In this document: positions 25,438 to 33,990 of the stretch, piece after piece
Position numbering within the stretch: position 1 is the stretch's first letter
Layout of the letters: every line of letters starts with the position of its first letter
From: Arthrobacter caoxuetaonis
Lineage (GTDB): Bacteria > Actinomycetota > Actinomycetes > Actinomycetales > Micrococcaceae
Reading direction: 5' to 3'
DNA length: 64,000 bases
Assembly: GCF_023921125.1 (NCBI RefSeq)
Contig: NZ_CP099466.1
Coordinates: 3,472,001-3,536,000 of the forward strand
The notes under the pieces: generated by a model
The model's input: only the letters and a program-made list of their open reading frames with translations
Databases searched by the model: none
What the model was told of the DNA's origin: nothing
Program-made: the position numbers and the translations under genes

Positions 25438-26013
25438 ATGGTTTTCGCTTATGACACAGAGGTAGCGCTGGCGAGCGCCGCCGCACTGGTGAACACCGCC
25501 TTCCTCGACCCCGATCCGCTGGCCGACGACCCCGGCCTCACCCTGTTCCTGGAACAGGAGCGTTTCTCGGGATCGCGGACGCATACCGCAGCCGAACGGC
25601 AGGCGGTGCAACGGCTGCGCACCGACCTGCTGCAGTTGTGGGACAGCAGCGAGGAAACGCTTGCCCAGGGGATCAACCGCCTGCTGGCCAGCTCCCAGGC
25701 ACTTCCCCAGCTGGTCCGGCACGACGGCTGGGGCTGGCACCTGCACTGCACGCCCCCCGATGCGGACCTGGCTGACCGGATGGCGACGGAGGCCGCCATG
25801 GCACTTGCCGACGTCGTCCGGGCCGGTGAACTGGAACGCCTCCGGATCTGCGCCGCACCGGACTGCAGCGGCGTCCTGATCGACCTGTCCCGCAACCGGT
25901 CCCGCCGCTACTGCGGGACGGGCAACTGCGGCAACCGCGAAAATGTGCGCGCCTACCGGCGTCGGCTGGCGTCGAACCTGCTGGAAAACCAGCAGCCCTA
26001 CGGGTTGCCGTAG
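25438..26013 (+). CDS. CGNR zinc-finger protein, putative transcriptional regulator
   Basis: A 191-residue protein with an ABATE-type N-terminal domain (LVNTAFLDPD..., residues 1-125) and a C-terminal CGNR zinc finger. Cys138, Cys143, Cys159 and Cys164 bind the metal, with the name-giving CGNR at 164-167, followed by a basic tail RAYRRR. Members are stress-responsive DNA-binding proteins. Start ATG 25438 is chosen for the AGGAG six bases upstream; an ATG at 25423 would add five residues. Its position opposite the EamA exporter gene is common for local regulators. Confidence 0.87.
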   Translation: MVFAYDTEVALASAAALVNTAFLDPDPLADDPGLTLFLEQERFSGSRTHTAAERQAVQRLRTDLLQLWDSSEETLAQGINRLLASSQALPQLVRHDGWGWHLHCTPPDADLADRMATEAAMALADVVRAGELERLRICAAPDCSGVLIDLSRNRSRRYCGTGNCGNRENVRAYRRRLASNLLENQQPYGLP

Positions 26014-26195
26014 CAAGCTTCGCCCGCCACTCTGACGGTCCGGTTAGCGGCGGTGCAGGTCGCGGCGGCCGGCACCGCAAGCGGAAGGCAGCCGCCGAAA
26101 GCACCAGCCTGCCTATGATCCGGCACCGGCGGCGTCCTAGACTTGTCGGGTCGAGCAGTACGGCGCCTGTTCACACCTGCCTCCAGGAGCGCCTC

Positions 26196-26627
26196 ATGGA
26201 GCACAAACTGCGGTCTGCCGTTCCTCCCCGTACCGCCTGGATCCTGATCGGAGCGAGTGTCCTTTTTTGGGTCCTGTCTGCGCTGGGGCTGCTGCAAATG
26301 CCCGCCTCAGTGCCGCCGATGCTGATGTTTTTGTGGCTGTACCTGAATGCCTTCGCAATGCTGGCCAGCACTGTTGCCGTTGCCGCAGCCGTGGCAGCAC
26401 TGGTATTGCACCGCCGCAGCGCCGGGCCGGCAGATGCCAGGGAAGCTCCGGCCGTGACGTCCCTCGATGCAGCCGAAGAAACCGGCCTGGATCAGCTGCT
26501 GGGAGACACCCCGCCGGCTGTGCAGCCCGCCGTCGCTCCTGCAGGAAAAGGCGGACGCCGGCAAACCGGACGTCCATCGCGCCGCAAACGGAAGAAGCGC
26601 CAGGGCTCCGGACCTAAGCCGGACTAA
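26196..26627 (+). CDS. Small two-helix membrane protein, unknown function
   Basis: A 143-residue protein with two transmembrane helices (about 18-38 and 45-72), followed by a Pro/Ala-rich tail ending in a strongly basic segment SRRKRKKRQG. The start at 26196 is set by AGGAG seven bases upstream. It meets the next gene tail-to-tail with a four-base overlap. I do not recognise the family. Confidence 0.65.
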   Translation: MEHKLRSAVPPRTAWILIGASVLFWVLSALGLLQMPASVPPMLMFLWLYLNAFAMLASTVAVAAAVAALVLHRRSAGPADAREAPAVTSLDAAEETGLDQLLGDTPPAVQPAVAPAGKGGRRQTGRPSRRKRKKRQGSGPKPD

Positions 26628-27010
26628 GCGTCGGTGCCCGGTTTCCCGGGAACATCGGCGGCGTCAGGATCCCCCGGCGTTTCGCCGGCCGGGTTCTTCT
26701 TTTCCGGGGCACCAACACTTCCGGCACCGCCCGGAATCTTTGCCGAGGCACGGTGGACACCGGAGCCTTCACTCAGGTGTTCCGGGTTCGGCTTTTCCGT
26801 CATCAGCAGAAGGGAGGAAATCAGCAAAGAGGCGATGAAGGCGATCCCGGCGGCCGTCAGGCCGAGGTCCACCCGAAGCTCCTTGGTGGCGCCGCCGGTG
26901 GCAAAGATCATGGTGGTGATACCGGCGATCACGGCCAGGACTGCGGAGAAAACCAGCGGGGCCTTCACGGAATTCCGTTTCTGGGTCCCACCGGGCTGGC
27001 TCTTGGCCAC
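26624..27010 (-). CDS. Small two-helix membrane protein, unknown function
   Basis: A 128-residue protein with a basic N-terminus (SQPGGTQKRNSVK), two hydrophobic helices (about 18-38 and 48-70) and a 55-residue Gly/Pro/Asp-rich tail probably on the outside or in the cytosol. The composition looks coding, and the GC pattern matches its neighbours. No domain is recognised. It is co-oriented with the membrane protein at 27073, but a 62-base gap separates them. Confidence 0.6.
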   Translation of the reverse strand: MAKSQPGGTQKRNSVKAPLVFSAVLAVIAGITTMIFATGGATKELRVDLGLTAAGIAFIASLLISSLLLMTEKPNPEHLSEGSGVHRASAKIPGGAGSVGAPEKKNPAGETPGDPDAADVPGKPGTDA

Positions 27011-27072
27011 TATTTGTCCTCCTGCGTTGTCGACTGGCGGTCTTCTACCCCAAGTAGAAGCCGCGGATAGTC

Positions 27073-27663
27073 CTAGTTTACGGCCTGTGAGTGTTCCGTT
27101 GATTCCGGCGTCAGGCTTGCGTCATGACGCAGCCCCAGACCCGAAATCGCCAGGACCACGGCAATGATCACGGCGGAACCGCCGCTGACGCCCAGGAGTG
27201 CCCGGACGTGGGTGCCCTCAGCCAATGCCAGGAAGAGCGGCATCAGCACGGCGGCACCGACCGCTGCGGCACCGGTAATGAGCCAGTCACGGGCCGGTGT
27301 GAACGTCTTGCGGACGCGGAACCAGAACACGAGTTCAATGAGGCCGCCCATCAGCAGGGCAGCACCGGCCACGTAGGCGAACACAGTGGTGGACTGCACT
27401 GCGGCCACCACGATGCCTGCCGCCGCGTAGACGACAGCTGACACCAGCAGAGCCCCCGGGACCCGCGCGATGTCGCAGGAGCGGGCCAGGGAAGACATGC
27501 GCCAGAGGCTGACACCGGTCAGCAGGAGGTAGGCGGCACCTGCGGCGGCCAAGACAGCCAAAGTGGGGTCCTGCCAGAAGATCGTGATCCCGCCGTACAC
27601 AGCAGCAATGGCGGAACGGAGAAGGATCGGGCCCCAAGGTGCCTTGGAGTGGGGTGCGCCCAC
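27073..27663 (-). CDS. HdeD/DUF308-like membrane protein
   Basis: A 196-residue protein with six predicted transmembrane helices arranged as three pairs, as in the HdeD/DUF308 group. The repeated pattern (GITIFWQDPTLAVLAAAGAAYLLLTG, AAGIVVAAVQSTTVFAYVAGAALLMGGL) supports this. Members are acid- or stress-associated inner-membrane proteins of unclear mechanism. The assignment is by pattern only. It lies 52 bases from the MATE gene on the same strand, which could share its transcript. Confidence 0.6.
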   Translation of the reverse strand: MGAPHSKAPWGPILLRSAIAAVYGGITIFWQDPTLAVLAAAGAAYLLLTGVSLWRMSSLARSCDIARVPGALLVSAVVYAAAGIVVAAVQSTTVFAYVAGAALLMGGLIELVFWFRVRKTFTPARDWLITGAAAVGAAVLMPLFLALAEGTHVRALLGVSGGSAVIIAVVLAISGLGLRHDASLTPESTEHSQAVN

Positions 27664-27715
27664 GGTAAGCCTCCGCTTTCAGGTTGGTGGTCGGCCGGTC
27701 CGGCCGATCATTAGC

Positions 27716-29074
27716 TTAGTCCTTTGTCCTGGCCGGTGCCGCACCGGTAACCATCCAGGCTTCGCCCCGGGCGCGCAGGGTGAGGGTCACCGCCCGCGCG
27801 GCCATATAGCCAAGTCCGAAAGCAGCCCACAGCCACGCAATGCCGGAGCCGCCCTCCAGGCCGGACGAGTGGACCCACCACAGCAGGGGCAGATAGGCGA
27901 GCAGGTTTACCACGCCCGTGAGTGCCAGGTACTTCGCGTCACCCGCACCAATGAGGACGCCGTCCAGGACGAACACCAGCCCGCAGATGGGCTGGGCCGC
28001 AGCCAAGACCCACAGCCCTGCGGTAAGTGCCTGCTGCACGCCGGTATCCGGGGTGAAGATCCAGCCCACGAACGGGGCGGACACCGCGAGAAGCAGCCCG
28101 GTGAGTACGCCAAACCCGATCCCCCACACCGACATTTTGCGGGTCAGGGCACGGGTCAGCTCTCGGTTCCCGGCACCAAGCTCCTTGCCGATCATTGCCT
28201 GGGCCGCAATGGCCAGCGCATCCAGCGCGAAGGCCAGGAACGTGAAGAAAGTCATAACCAGCTGGTGGGCTGCCAGGGACACCGGCCCCTGCGCCGTGGC
28301 GACCAGGACGGCCGCCAGGACAGCGATCCGCAGGCTGAGCGTGCGCAGCATCAGCCAGGAGCCGACGTGCATGCTCGCAGCGATTCCGGCACGGGACGGC
28401 CACAGCGGCACGGATTCCCGTTTCGCCATGCGTCCCACCATCACCAGATAGACCGCGGCCATTCCGCACTGGCTGATGCTCGTGCCCATCGCAGCGCCCG
28501 CGACGGAAAGATCGAGCCCGTACACCAGCAGGAAGTTCAGTGCGATATTCACGCTGAAGCCCGCAACCGCTACGACCAGGGGAGTCCTGGTGTCCTGCAG
28601 TCCGCGCAGCACCCCGGTAGCTGCCAGCACCACCAGCATCGCCGTCAGTCCCGGCATGGACCAGCGGAGGTACTCCACCGCATAGCGGTGCACCTCGCCG
28701 TCAGCGCCCATAGCTCCGGCCAGCCAGGGAGCAAGGAGGATCCCGGCCAGCGAAAGCACTGCGCCAAGGATGACCGCCAGCGCAATTCCGTCACGGCCTG
28801 CGGCTACAGCTTCACGCTGCCGGTTTCCGCCGAGGTACCGGGCCACCGTACCGGTGGTCGAATAGGCAAGGAAAACCATCAGGCCGACGGCGGTCTGCAG
28901 CACCGTGGAGGCCAGGCCAACACCGGCGAGCTGGTTCACTCCCAGGTGCCCGACGATCGCCGCATCGGTCAGCAGGAACAGCGGCTCCGCGATCAGTGCG
29001 CCAAGCGCCGGAAGCGCCAGGGCCAGGATTCGCCGGCCGAGTCCGCTGGTGGTTGCCGGGGTCCGCGTTGTCAC
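27716..29074 (-). CDS. MATE family efflux transporter (DinF-like)
   Basis: A 452-residue cation-coupled multidrug exporter with twelve transmembrane helices in two halves. Landmarks are ALIAEPLFLLTDAAIVGHLG in helix 1, VNIALNFLLVYGLDLSVAGAAMG in the first half and IAAQAMIGKELGAGN in the second. The start is the GTG at 29072-29074, which overlaps the stop of the upstream MFS gene by four bases, so the two exporters are translated as a pair. Confidence 0.92.
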   Translation of the reverse strand: MTTRTPATTSGLGRRILALALPALGALIAEPLFLLTDAAIVGHLGVNQLAGVGLASTVLQTAVGLMVFLAYSTTGTVARYLGGNRQREAVAAGRDGIALAVILGAVLSLAGILLAPWLAGAMGADGEVHRYAVEYLRWSMPGLTAMLVVLAATGVLRGLQDTRTPLVVAVAGFSVNIALNFLLVYGLDLSVAGAAMGTSISQCGMAAVYLVMVGRMAKRESVPLWPSRAGIAASMHVGSWLMLRTLSLRIAVLAAVLVATAQGPVSLAAHQLVMTFFTFLAFALDALAIAAQAMIGKELGAGNRELTRALTRKMSVWGIGFGVLTGLLLAVSAPFVGWIFTPDTGVQQALTAGLWVLAAAQPICGLVFVLDGVLIGAGDAKYLALTGVVNLLAYLPLLWWVHSSGLEGGSGIAWLWAAFGLGYMAARAVTLTLRARGEAWMVTGAAPARTKD

Positions 29075-30324
29075 GTTTCCAGCCTACGGCTGGCCGGCTT
29101 AGGCCGCAGTTCGTGCTCCCGCTTGCCGGGGAGGGTCGCTGCCAGGACGGCTGCGAGGAGCATCAGGAGCCCTACGAACCCAGCCAGGGCGGGCCAGCCC
29201 GCTGATTGGAAGAACAGTCCGCCGGCCCATCCGATCAGGCTGGAGCCGCCGTAATACGCCAGGTTGTACAGCGATGAGGCCTGGGCTTTTCCTTCGGAAG
29301 CGAGCACCGGTACCCAGCCGGAGGCAATGGCGTGCGCTCCGAAGAAGCCGGCGGTAAAAATAATGAGCCCCGTGATGACGGCAGCCAGGGACTCGAACAA
29401 CGTGACCGCCAGGCCCGCTGCCATGACCGCCGTACTGGCAAGGAGGACGTTTCGGCGCCCGCCGGCCAGCATTCCCGCAGCCTTCCCTGCTGCCCGTGAG
29501 GACCACGTCCCGGCCAAGTACGCCAGGAACAGGGAGCTGGCCAGGGCCTGCGGGAGGTTGAACGGCGGAAGGCCCAGCCGGAAACCGAGATAGTTGTACA
29601 CAGCCACGAAGCCGCCCATTAAAAGGAACGCCTGCGCGTAGAGCACCAGTTGCCGGCGTGATCGCAGGTTTACCCCAAGGCGGGCCGCGAGTCCGGGGCC
29701 GCCTTTCTGCTTGGGGCTCGGGCTCCAGCCGCGTTGCCGGGGCGCAGAGAGCATAAAAACAACGGCGGAGACCGCTGCCAGCAGGCTCACCGCCGCAACA
29801 CCGATACGCCAGTTGGAATATTCACTCACCGGAGCTGCCACGATGCGGCCTGCGAGACCGCCGATGGTCGTTCCGGACACATACGTCCCCGCGGCGACGG
29901 CGGCGTGAACCGGGCTGACTTCCTCACTGAGGTAAGCCAGCGCGACGGCGGGGATTCCGCCGAGCGCCGCGCCCTCGACAAAGCGCAGCAGCAGCAGGAC
30001 GGAGAAGTCTGTGGCGAGAGGTACCAACAGTCCCAGGACCACAGCGGCAATGATCGCGGTCCGCATGACGGGCAGCCGTCCGAATCGGTCTGCGGCAGCG
30101 GACCAGGGGATGACGGCGGCAGCCAAACCCAAGGTTGCCGCCGAGACGCTCAGGGCCGCGGTGGCTGCGCTGATCCCAAAGTCCTCGGACAATTGCGGCA
30201 GCAGCCCCTGAACGGAGTAGAGCTGGGCGAAAGTGGCCAGTCCAGCGGCAGCCAGGCCGACCAGGACGCCGCGGTAACCAGCACTGCCCTTCGGATGTCC
30301 GGTGAAGCCTGACGGATTAGCCAC
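29071..30324 (-). CDS. MFS transporter
   Basis: A 417-residue major facilitator with twelve helices. The loop 2-3 motif appears as SAAADRFGRLPVMRT. YSVQGLLPQLSEDFGISAATAALSVSAATLGLA opens the protein as in the YnfM/YdhP-type drug exporters. The open frame extends to 30921, but the part before 30333 is a shadow of the HD gene. GTG 30324 is chosen and GTG 30333 is possible. The start lies inside the end of the DUF4031-HD gene, giving an operon HD, MFS, MATE. Confidence 0.88.
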   Translation of the reverse strand: MANPSGFTGHPKGSAGYRGVLVGLAAAGLATFAQLYSVQGLLPQLSEDFGISAATAALSVSAATLGLAAAVIPWSAAADRFGRLPVMRTAIIAAVVLGLLVPLATDFSVLLLLRFVEGAALGGIPAVALAYLSEEVSPVHAAVAAGTYVSGTTIGGLAGRIVAAPVSEYSNWRIGVAAVSLLAAVSAVVFMLSAPRQRGWSPSPKQKGGPGLAARLGVNLRSRRQLVLYAQAFLLMGGFVAVYNYLGFRLGLPPFNLPQALASSLFLAYLAGTWSSRAAGKAAGMLAGGRRNVLLASTAVMAAGLAVTLFESLAAVITGLIIFTAGFFGAHAIASGWVPVLASEGKAQASSLYNLAYYGGSSLIGWAGGLFFQSAGWPALAGFVGLLMLLAAVLAATLPGKREHELRPKPASRRLET

Positions 30325-31246
30325 GCGAGGCACTTCCGCCCTCGGTGCTGCTCTCCGGTACGGACAGGCCTGCGGCGGCGGGAGCCAGGACGGCCAGTTC
30401 GCGCGCCAGGTTGGATCGCGCTGCCTCTCCCCAGAGTGCCTCGGCACGGCCGGTACGGAACACGGTGCCATTTCCGAGGAGCGCCTGGAGCACGGTGCGG
30501 CGACCGGCACGGAATGCATCCTCCTCGACGTGTCCGTATTCCCGCCGGATGTCGGCGGCATAGCGGTCATACGCTTCGGCGGTTTGTCCCAGCACGGACA
30601 GGTCCGCGTCACAAAGAAGCGCCCCGTGCCGATCGTCCGGTTCCGGATCGTGGCCGGCTGTGAGCCGGACGAGTCGGGCTGCTTCCTCCACCTCGCCAGC
30701 GCTGATGCCCGCTTCGGGCAGCAGCGTCTCGGCCAGTACGGCCGAGGACTCCTCGTCCCTTCCGGGAACGCCGTCGTACACAGCGTCGTGGAACCAGGCC
30801 GCCAGCAGCACCGGACGGTCGGTTGCCCCCAGGGTGTGCAGTGCTTCGAGGACCTGGAGCAGGTGCCGGCGGTCGTGGTAGCGGCGGTGCGGCTCTCCCC
30901 ACCGGTTGAGCAGCTCCGCACCCACCTCTTCGGCTCCGGGAACCAGCGAGTCCCAGCGCCGGCGCAGCGGATGTACCAGGGAGGCGGCCCGTTCCCGTGC
31001 GGGGATGCGGAGCCCTCCGGCGATCAGCGCACGGACCAGTGTCCGCCCGTCGACCGCCCGCGCTCCGGCTCGGACCAACTCGTCGTAGCGGTGCTCCGGA
31101 ACGTCGTAGTGGTCCTGGTCAAAGGCACGGCGCGGGATACGGGCCGCTGCGGCAAACTCGTGCAGCTCTTCCAGCGAGGTGTCTGAGACCAGGTGGGAAA
31201 AGCACGTGTTGTGAGCAGGCCAGAGCGGCGGATCGATGTAGATCAA
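30317..31246 (-). CDS. DUF4031 domain fused to HD-type metal phosphohydrolase
   Basis: A 309-residue two-domain protein. Residues 1-85 are a DUF4031 domain (IYIDPPLWPAHNTCFSHLVSDTSLEELHEFA, then FDQDHYDVPEHRYDEL). Residues 95-285 are a COG4339-type HD domain (RRYHDRRHLLQVLEAL, LAAWFHDAVYD with the HD pair, and LLCDADLSVLG). The HD part probably hydrolyses a phosphate ester; the role of DUF4031 is unknown. It heads an operon with two exporters. The 148-base divergent gap to the BNR gene probably holds both promoters. Confidence 0.83.
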   Translation of the reverse strand: MIYIDPPLWPAHNTCFSHLVSDTSLEELHEFAAAARIPRRAFDQDHYDVPEHRYDELVRAGARAVDGRTLVRALIAGGLRIPARERAASLVHPLRRRWDSLVPGAEEVGAELLNRWGEPHRRYHDRRHLLQVLEALHTLGATDRPVLLAAWFHDAVYDGVPGRDEESSAVLAETLLPEAGISAGEVEEAARLVRLTAGHDPEPDDRHGALLCDADLSVLGQTAEAYDRYAADIRREYGHVEEDAFRAGRRTVLQALLGNGTVFRTGRAEALWGEAARSNLARELAVLAPAAAGLSVPESSTEGGSASRG

Positions 31247-31394
31247 GCCGGTTCACTCAGGTGGATAACAGGGACCATTCCTCCATGCTTAGTCCACAGC
31301 GTGCGTATTTTCCATCTGGGAAGGTTCCCGCGTCAGATAATCCGCATTTGGCATCCCCTTGTCCGGCCGCCGGCTGGATGGTCCAATATCAGCC

Positions 31395-32492
31395 ATGAGC
31401 CCAAGCCAAGACACGGTGGCCATCGGCACCCGCAAGGGGCTGTGGCTTGCCCGGAGCGCAGACCGGAACACGTGGGCGCTCAGCGGCCCGCACTTTCTAA
31501 TGCAAGAGGTGGCCAGTGTGGGAATCGACACGCGCACTTCACCTCCGCGCATCCTGGCGGGCCTGTTGTCGCCGCACTGGGGTCCCACGGTGGTGATCTC
31601 CGATGACCTGGGTGAAACGTGGTCAGAGCCCGAGGCGGGCGCCATCACGTTTCCCGAAGGGACCGGCGAGTCGCTGGGACGCATCTGGCAGCTTCAGCCC
31701 GATTCAGAGTCGCGGCCGGGCGTCGTGTGGGCGGGCTGCGAACCCATCTCTGTATGGAAATCCACCGACGGCGGCAACAGCTTTGAACTCAACCGTCCGT
31801 TGTGGGACCACCCGCATCGGCCGGACTGGGGCGAGGGTTACGGCGGAGCCGCAGCCCACACTGTGCTGCCCAGTCCGGCAGATGACACAGTGCACGTGGC
31901 GATCAGTTCGGGCGGGGTGTACCGCTCGAATGACTCCGGTGGAAGCTGGCAGGCCCGCAACCAGGGAATCTCTGCGTATTTCCTTCCCGACCCGGATCCG
32001 GAGTTCGGCCAGTGCGTACATAAGATAGCGCGGGATGCCGAGGACCCCTCACGGCTCTATGCGCAGAACCACCACGGCGTGTACCGGTCCGATGACTCCG
32101 GGGACACCTGGGTATCCATCGCCGACGGGTTGCCGGCTGACTTCGGATTTGTCATGCTGGCCCATCCGCGGCGGGGAGGGACCATCTGGACCGTCCCGCT
32201 GGTGGCCGACGGTGAACGCATACCGCCGCAGGGACAGCTGGCGGTCTACCGCAGTACTGACGCCGGCACGTCCTGGACCCGGCTGGACTCAGGGCTGCCT
32301 GCGGCGGAATACAACGCCATTCTTCGCGACGCCGCCGGGCTGGACAGTGCGGAACCGGTCGGAGTGTATTTCGGCACCAGGGCAGGAGACGTGTACGCCA
32401 GCTCCGATGAAGGAGAGACCTTCACCCTGGTGGCCACCAATCTGCCGGACGTGCTGTGCGTCCGCGCAGCACCCACGGGAATGGCTGGCTGA
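31395..32492 (+). CDS. BNR/Asp-box beta-propeller protein
   Basis: A 365-residue protein with six Asp-box repeats (SDDLGETW, STDGGNSF, SNDSGGSW, SDDSGDTW, STDAGTSW, SSDEGETF), which form a sialidase-like beta-propeller. There is no signal peptide, and none of the arginine triad of true sialidases is obvious, so an enzymatic role is doubtful and the protein should be cytosolic. Start is ATG 31395. Its stop shares one base with the start of a MoaD/ThiS-like gene (TGATG), so the two are translated together. Confidence 0.82.
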   Translation: MSPSQDTVAIGTRKGLWLARSADRNTWALSGPHFLMQEVASVGIDTRTSPPRILAGLLSPHWGPTVVISDDLGETWSEPEAGAITFPEGTGESLGRIWQLQPDSESRPGVVWAGCEPISVWKSTDGGNSFELNRPLWDHPHRPDWGEGYGGAAAHTVLPSPADDTVHVAISSGGVYRSNDSGGSWQARNQGISAYFLPDPDPEFGQCVHKIARDAEDPSRLYAQNHHGVYRSDDSGDTWVSIADGLPADFGFVMLAHPRRGGTIWTVPLVADGERIPPQGQLAVYRSTDAGTSWTRLDSGLPAAEYNAILRDAAGLDSAEPVGVYFGTRAGDVYASSDEGETFTLVATNLPDVLCVRAAPTGMAG

Positions 32493-32785
32493 TGCCATCA
32501 GGGGAGATCCGGGTCCTGCTTCCTGCCGTGCTCGCTCCGAGCGCCGGAGGCAAGTCCGAACTGAGTGTGCCCGCCGGCGACGGGCTGACTGTCGGGACGC
32601 TGCTTGACGGACTTGGAGACCGCTTTCCCGTTCTGGGACGGCGGATCCGCGACGAAACCGGATTGGTCCGGAAGTTCGTGAATATATACGTCAACGGCGA
32701 GGACATCCGCTCGCTTGACCGGCTGCACAGTCCCGTGGCCCCGGGCTCTGAAGTGCTGGTCCTTCAGTCCATCGCGGGCGGCTGA
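32492..32785 (+). CDS. MoaD/ThiS-like ubiquitin-fold sulfur carrier
   Basis: A 97-residue beta-grasp protein ending in the diglycine QSIAGG needed for thiocarboxylate formation by an E1-like enzyme. The segments IRVLLPAVL, LTVGTLLDGLGDRFP, FVNIYVNGEDIRSLDRL and PGSEVLVLQSIAGG follow the MoaD/CysO pattern. No moaE, moeB or thiF gene is in the window, so the activating enzyme and acceptor are elsewhere. It is coupled to the beta-propeller gene, and a hairpin follows it directly. Confidence 0.85.
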   Translation: MPSGEIRVLLPAVLAPSAGGKSELSVPAGDGLTVGTLLDGLGDRFPVLGRRIRDETGLVRKFVNIYVNGEDIRSLDRLHSPVAPGSEVLVLQSIAGG

Positions 32786-32809
32786 TCCGCAGCTGGGCAC
32801 TTAACGGCA

Positions 32810-32843
32810 GAAGGGCAGGACACCCGCAGGTGTCCTGCCCTTC
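32810..32843. terminator. Bidirectional hairpin between MoaD-like and rpf genes
   Basis: A perfect 15-base-pair inverted repeat, GAAGGGCAGGACACC (32810-32824) and its complement (32829-32843), with a CGCA loop. It sits 24 bases after the MoaD-like stop and 13 bases from the rpf stop. There is no long T-run, and the position between convergent genes suggests termination in both directions. Confidence 0.75.
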
Positions 32844-32856
32844 CAGAGCTGCTCTA

Positions 32857-33990
<1,134 letters not shown>

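Noticed and set aside
27563..29254. Open frame of 563 codons on the plus strand across the MATE gene
   Set aside because: It is the antisense shadow of a high-GC gene; its composition (Gln, His, Arg, Gly) is not protein-like, and the minus-strand MATE product is complete.
30325..30921. N-terminal extension of the MFS transporter
   Set aside because: The frame is open, but this part overlaps the DUF4031-HD gene and encodes no transporter segment; the MFS start is at 30324 or 30333.
31395..32492. Sialidase function for the Asp-box protein
   Set aside because: The Asp-box repeats are present, but no signal peptide, FRIP motif or arginine triad is visible.
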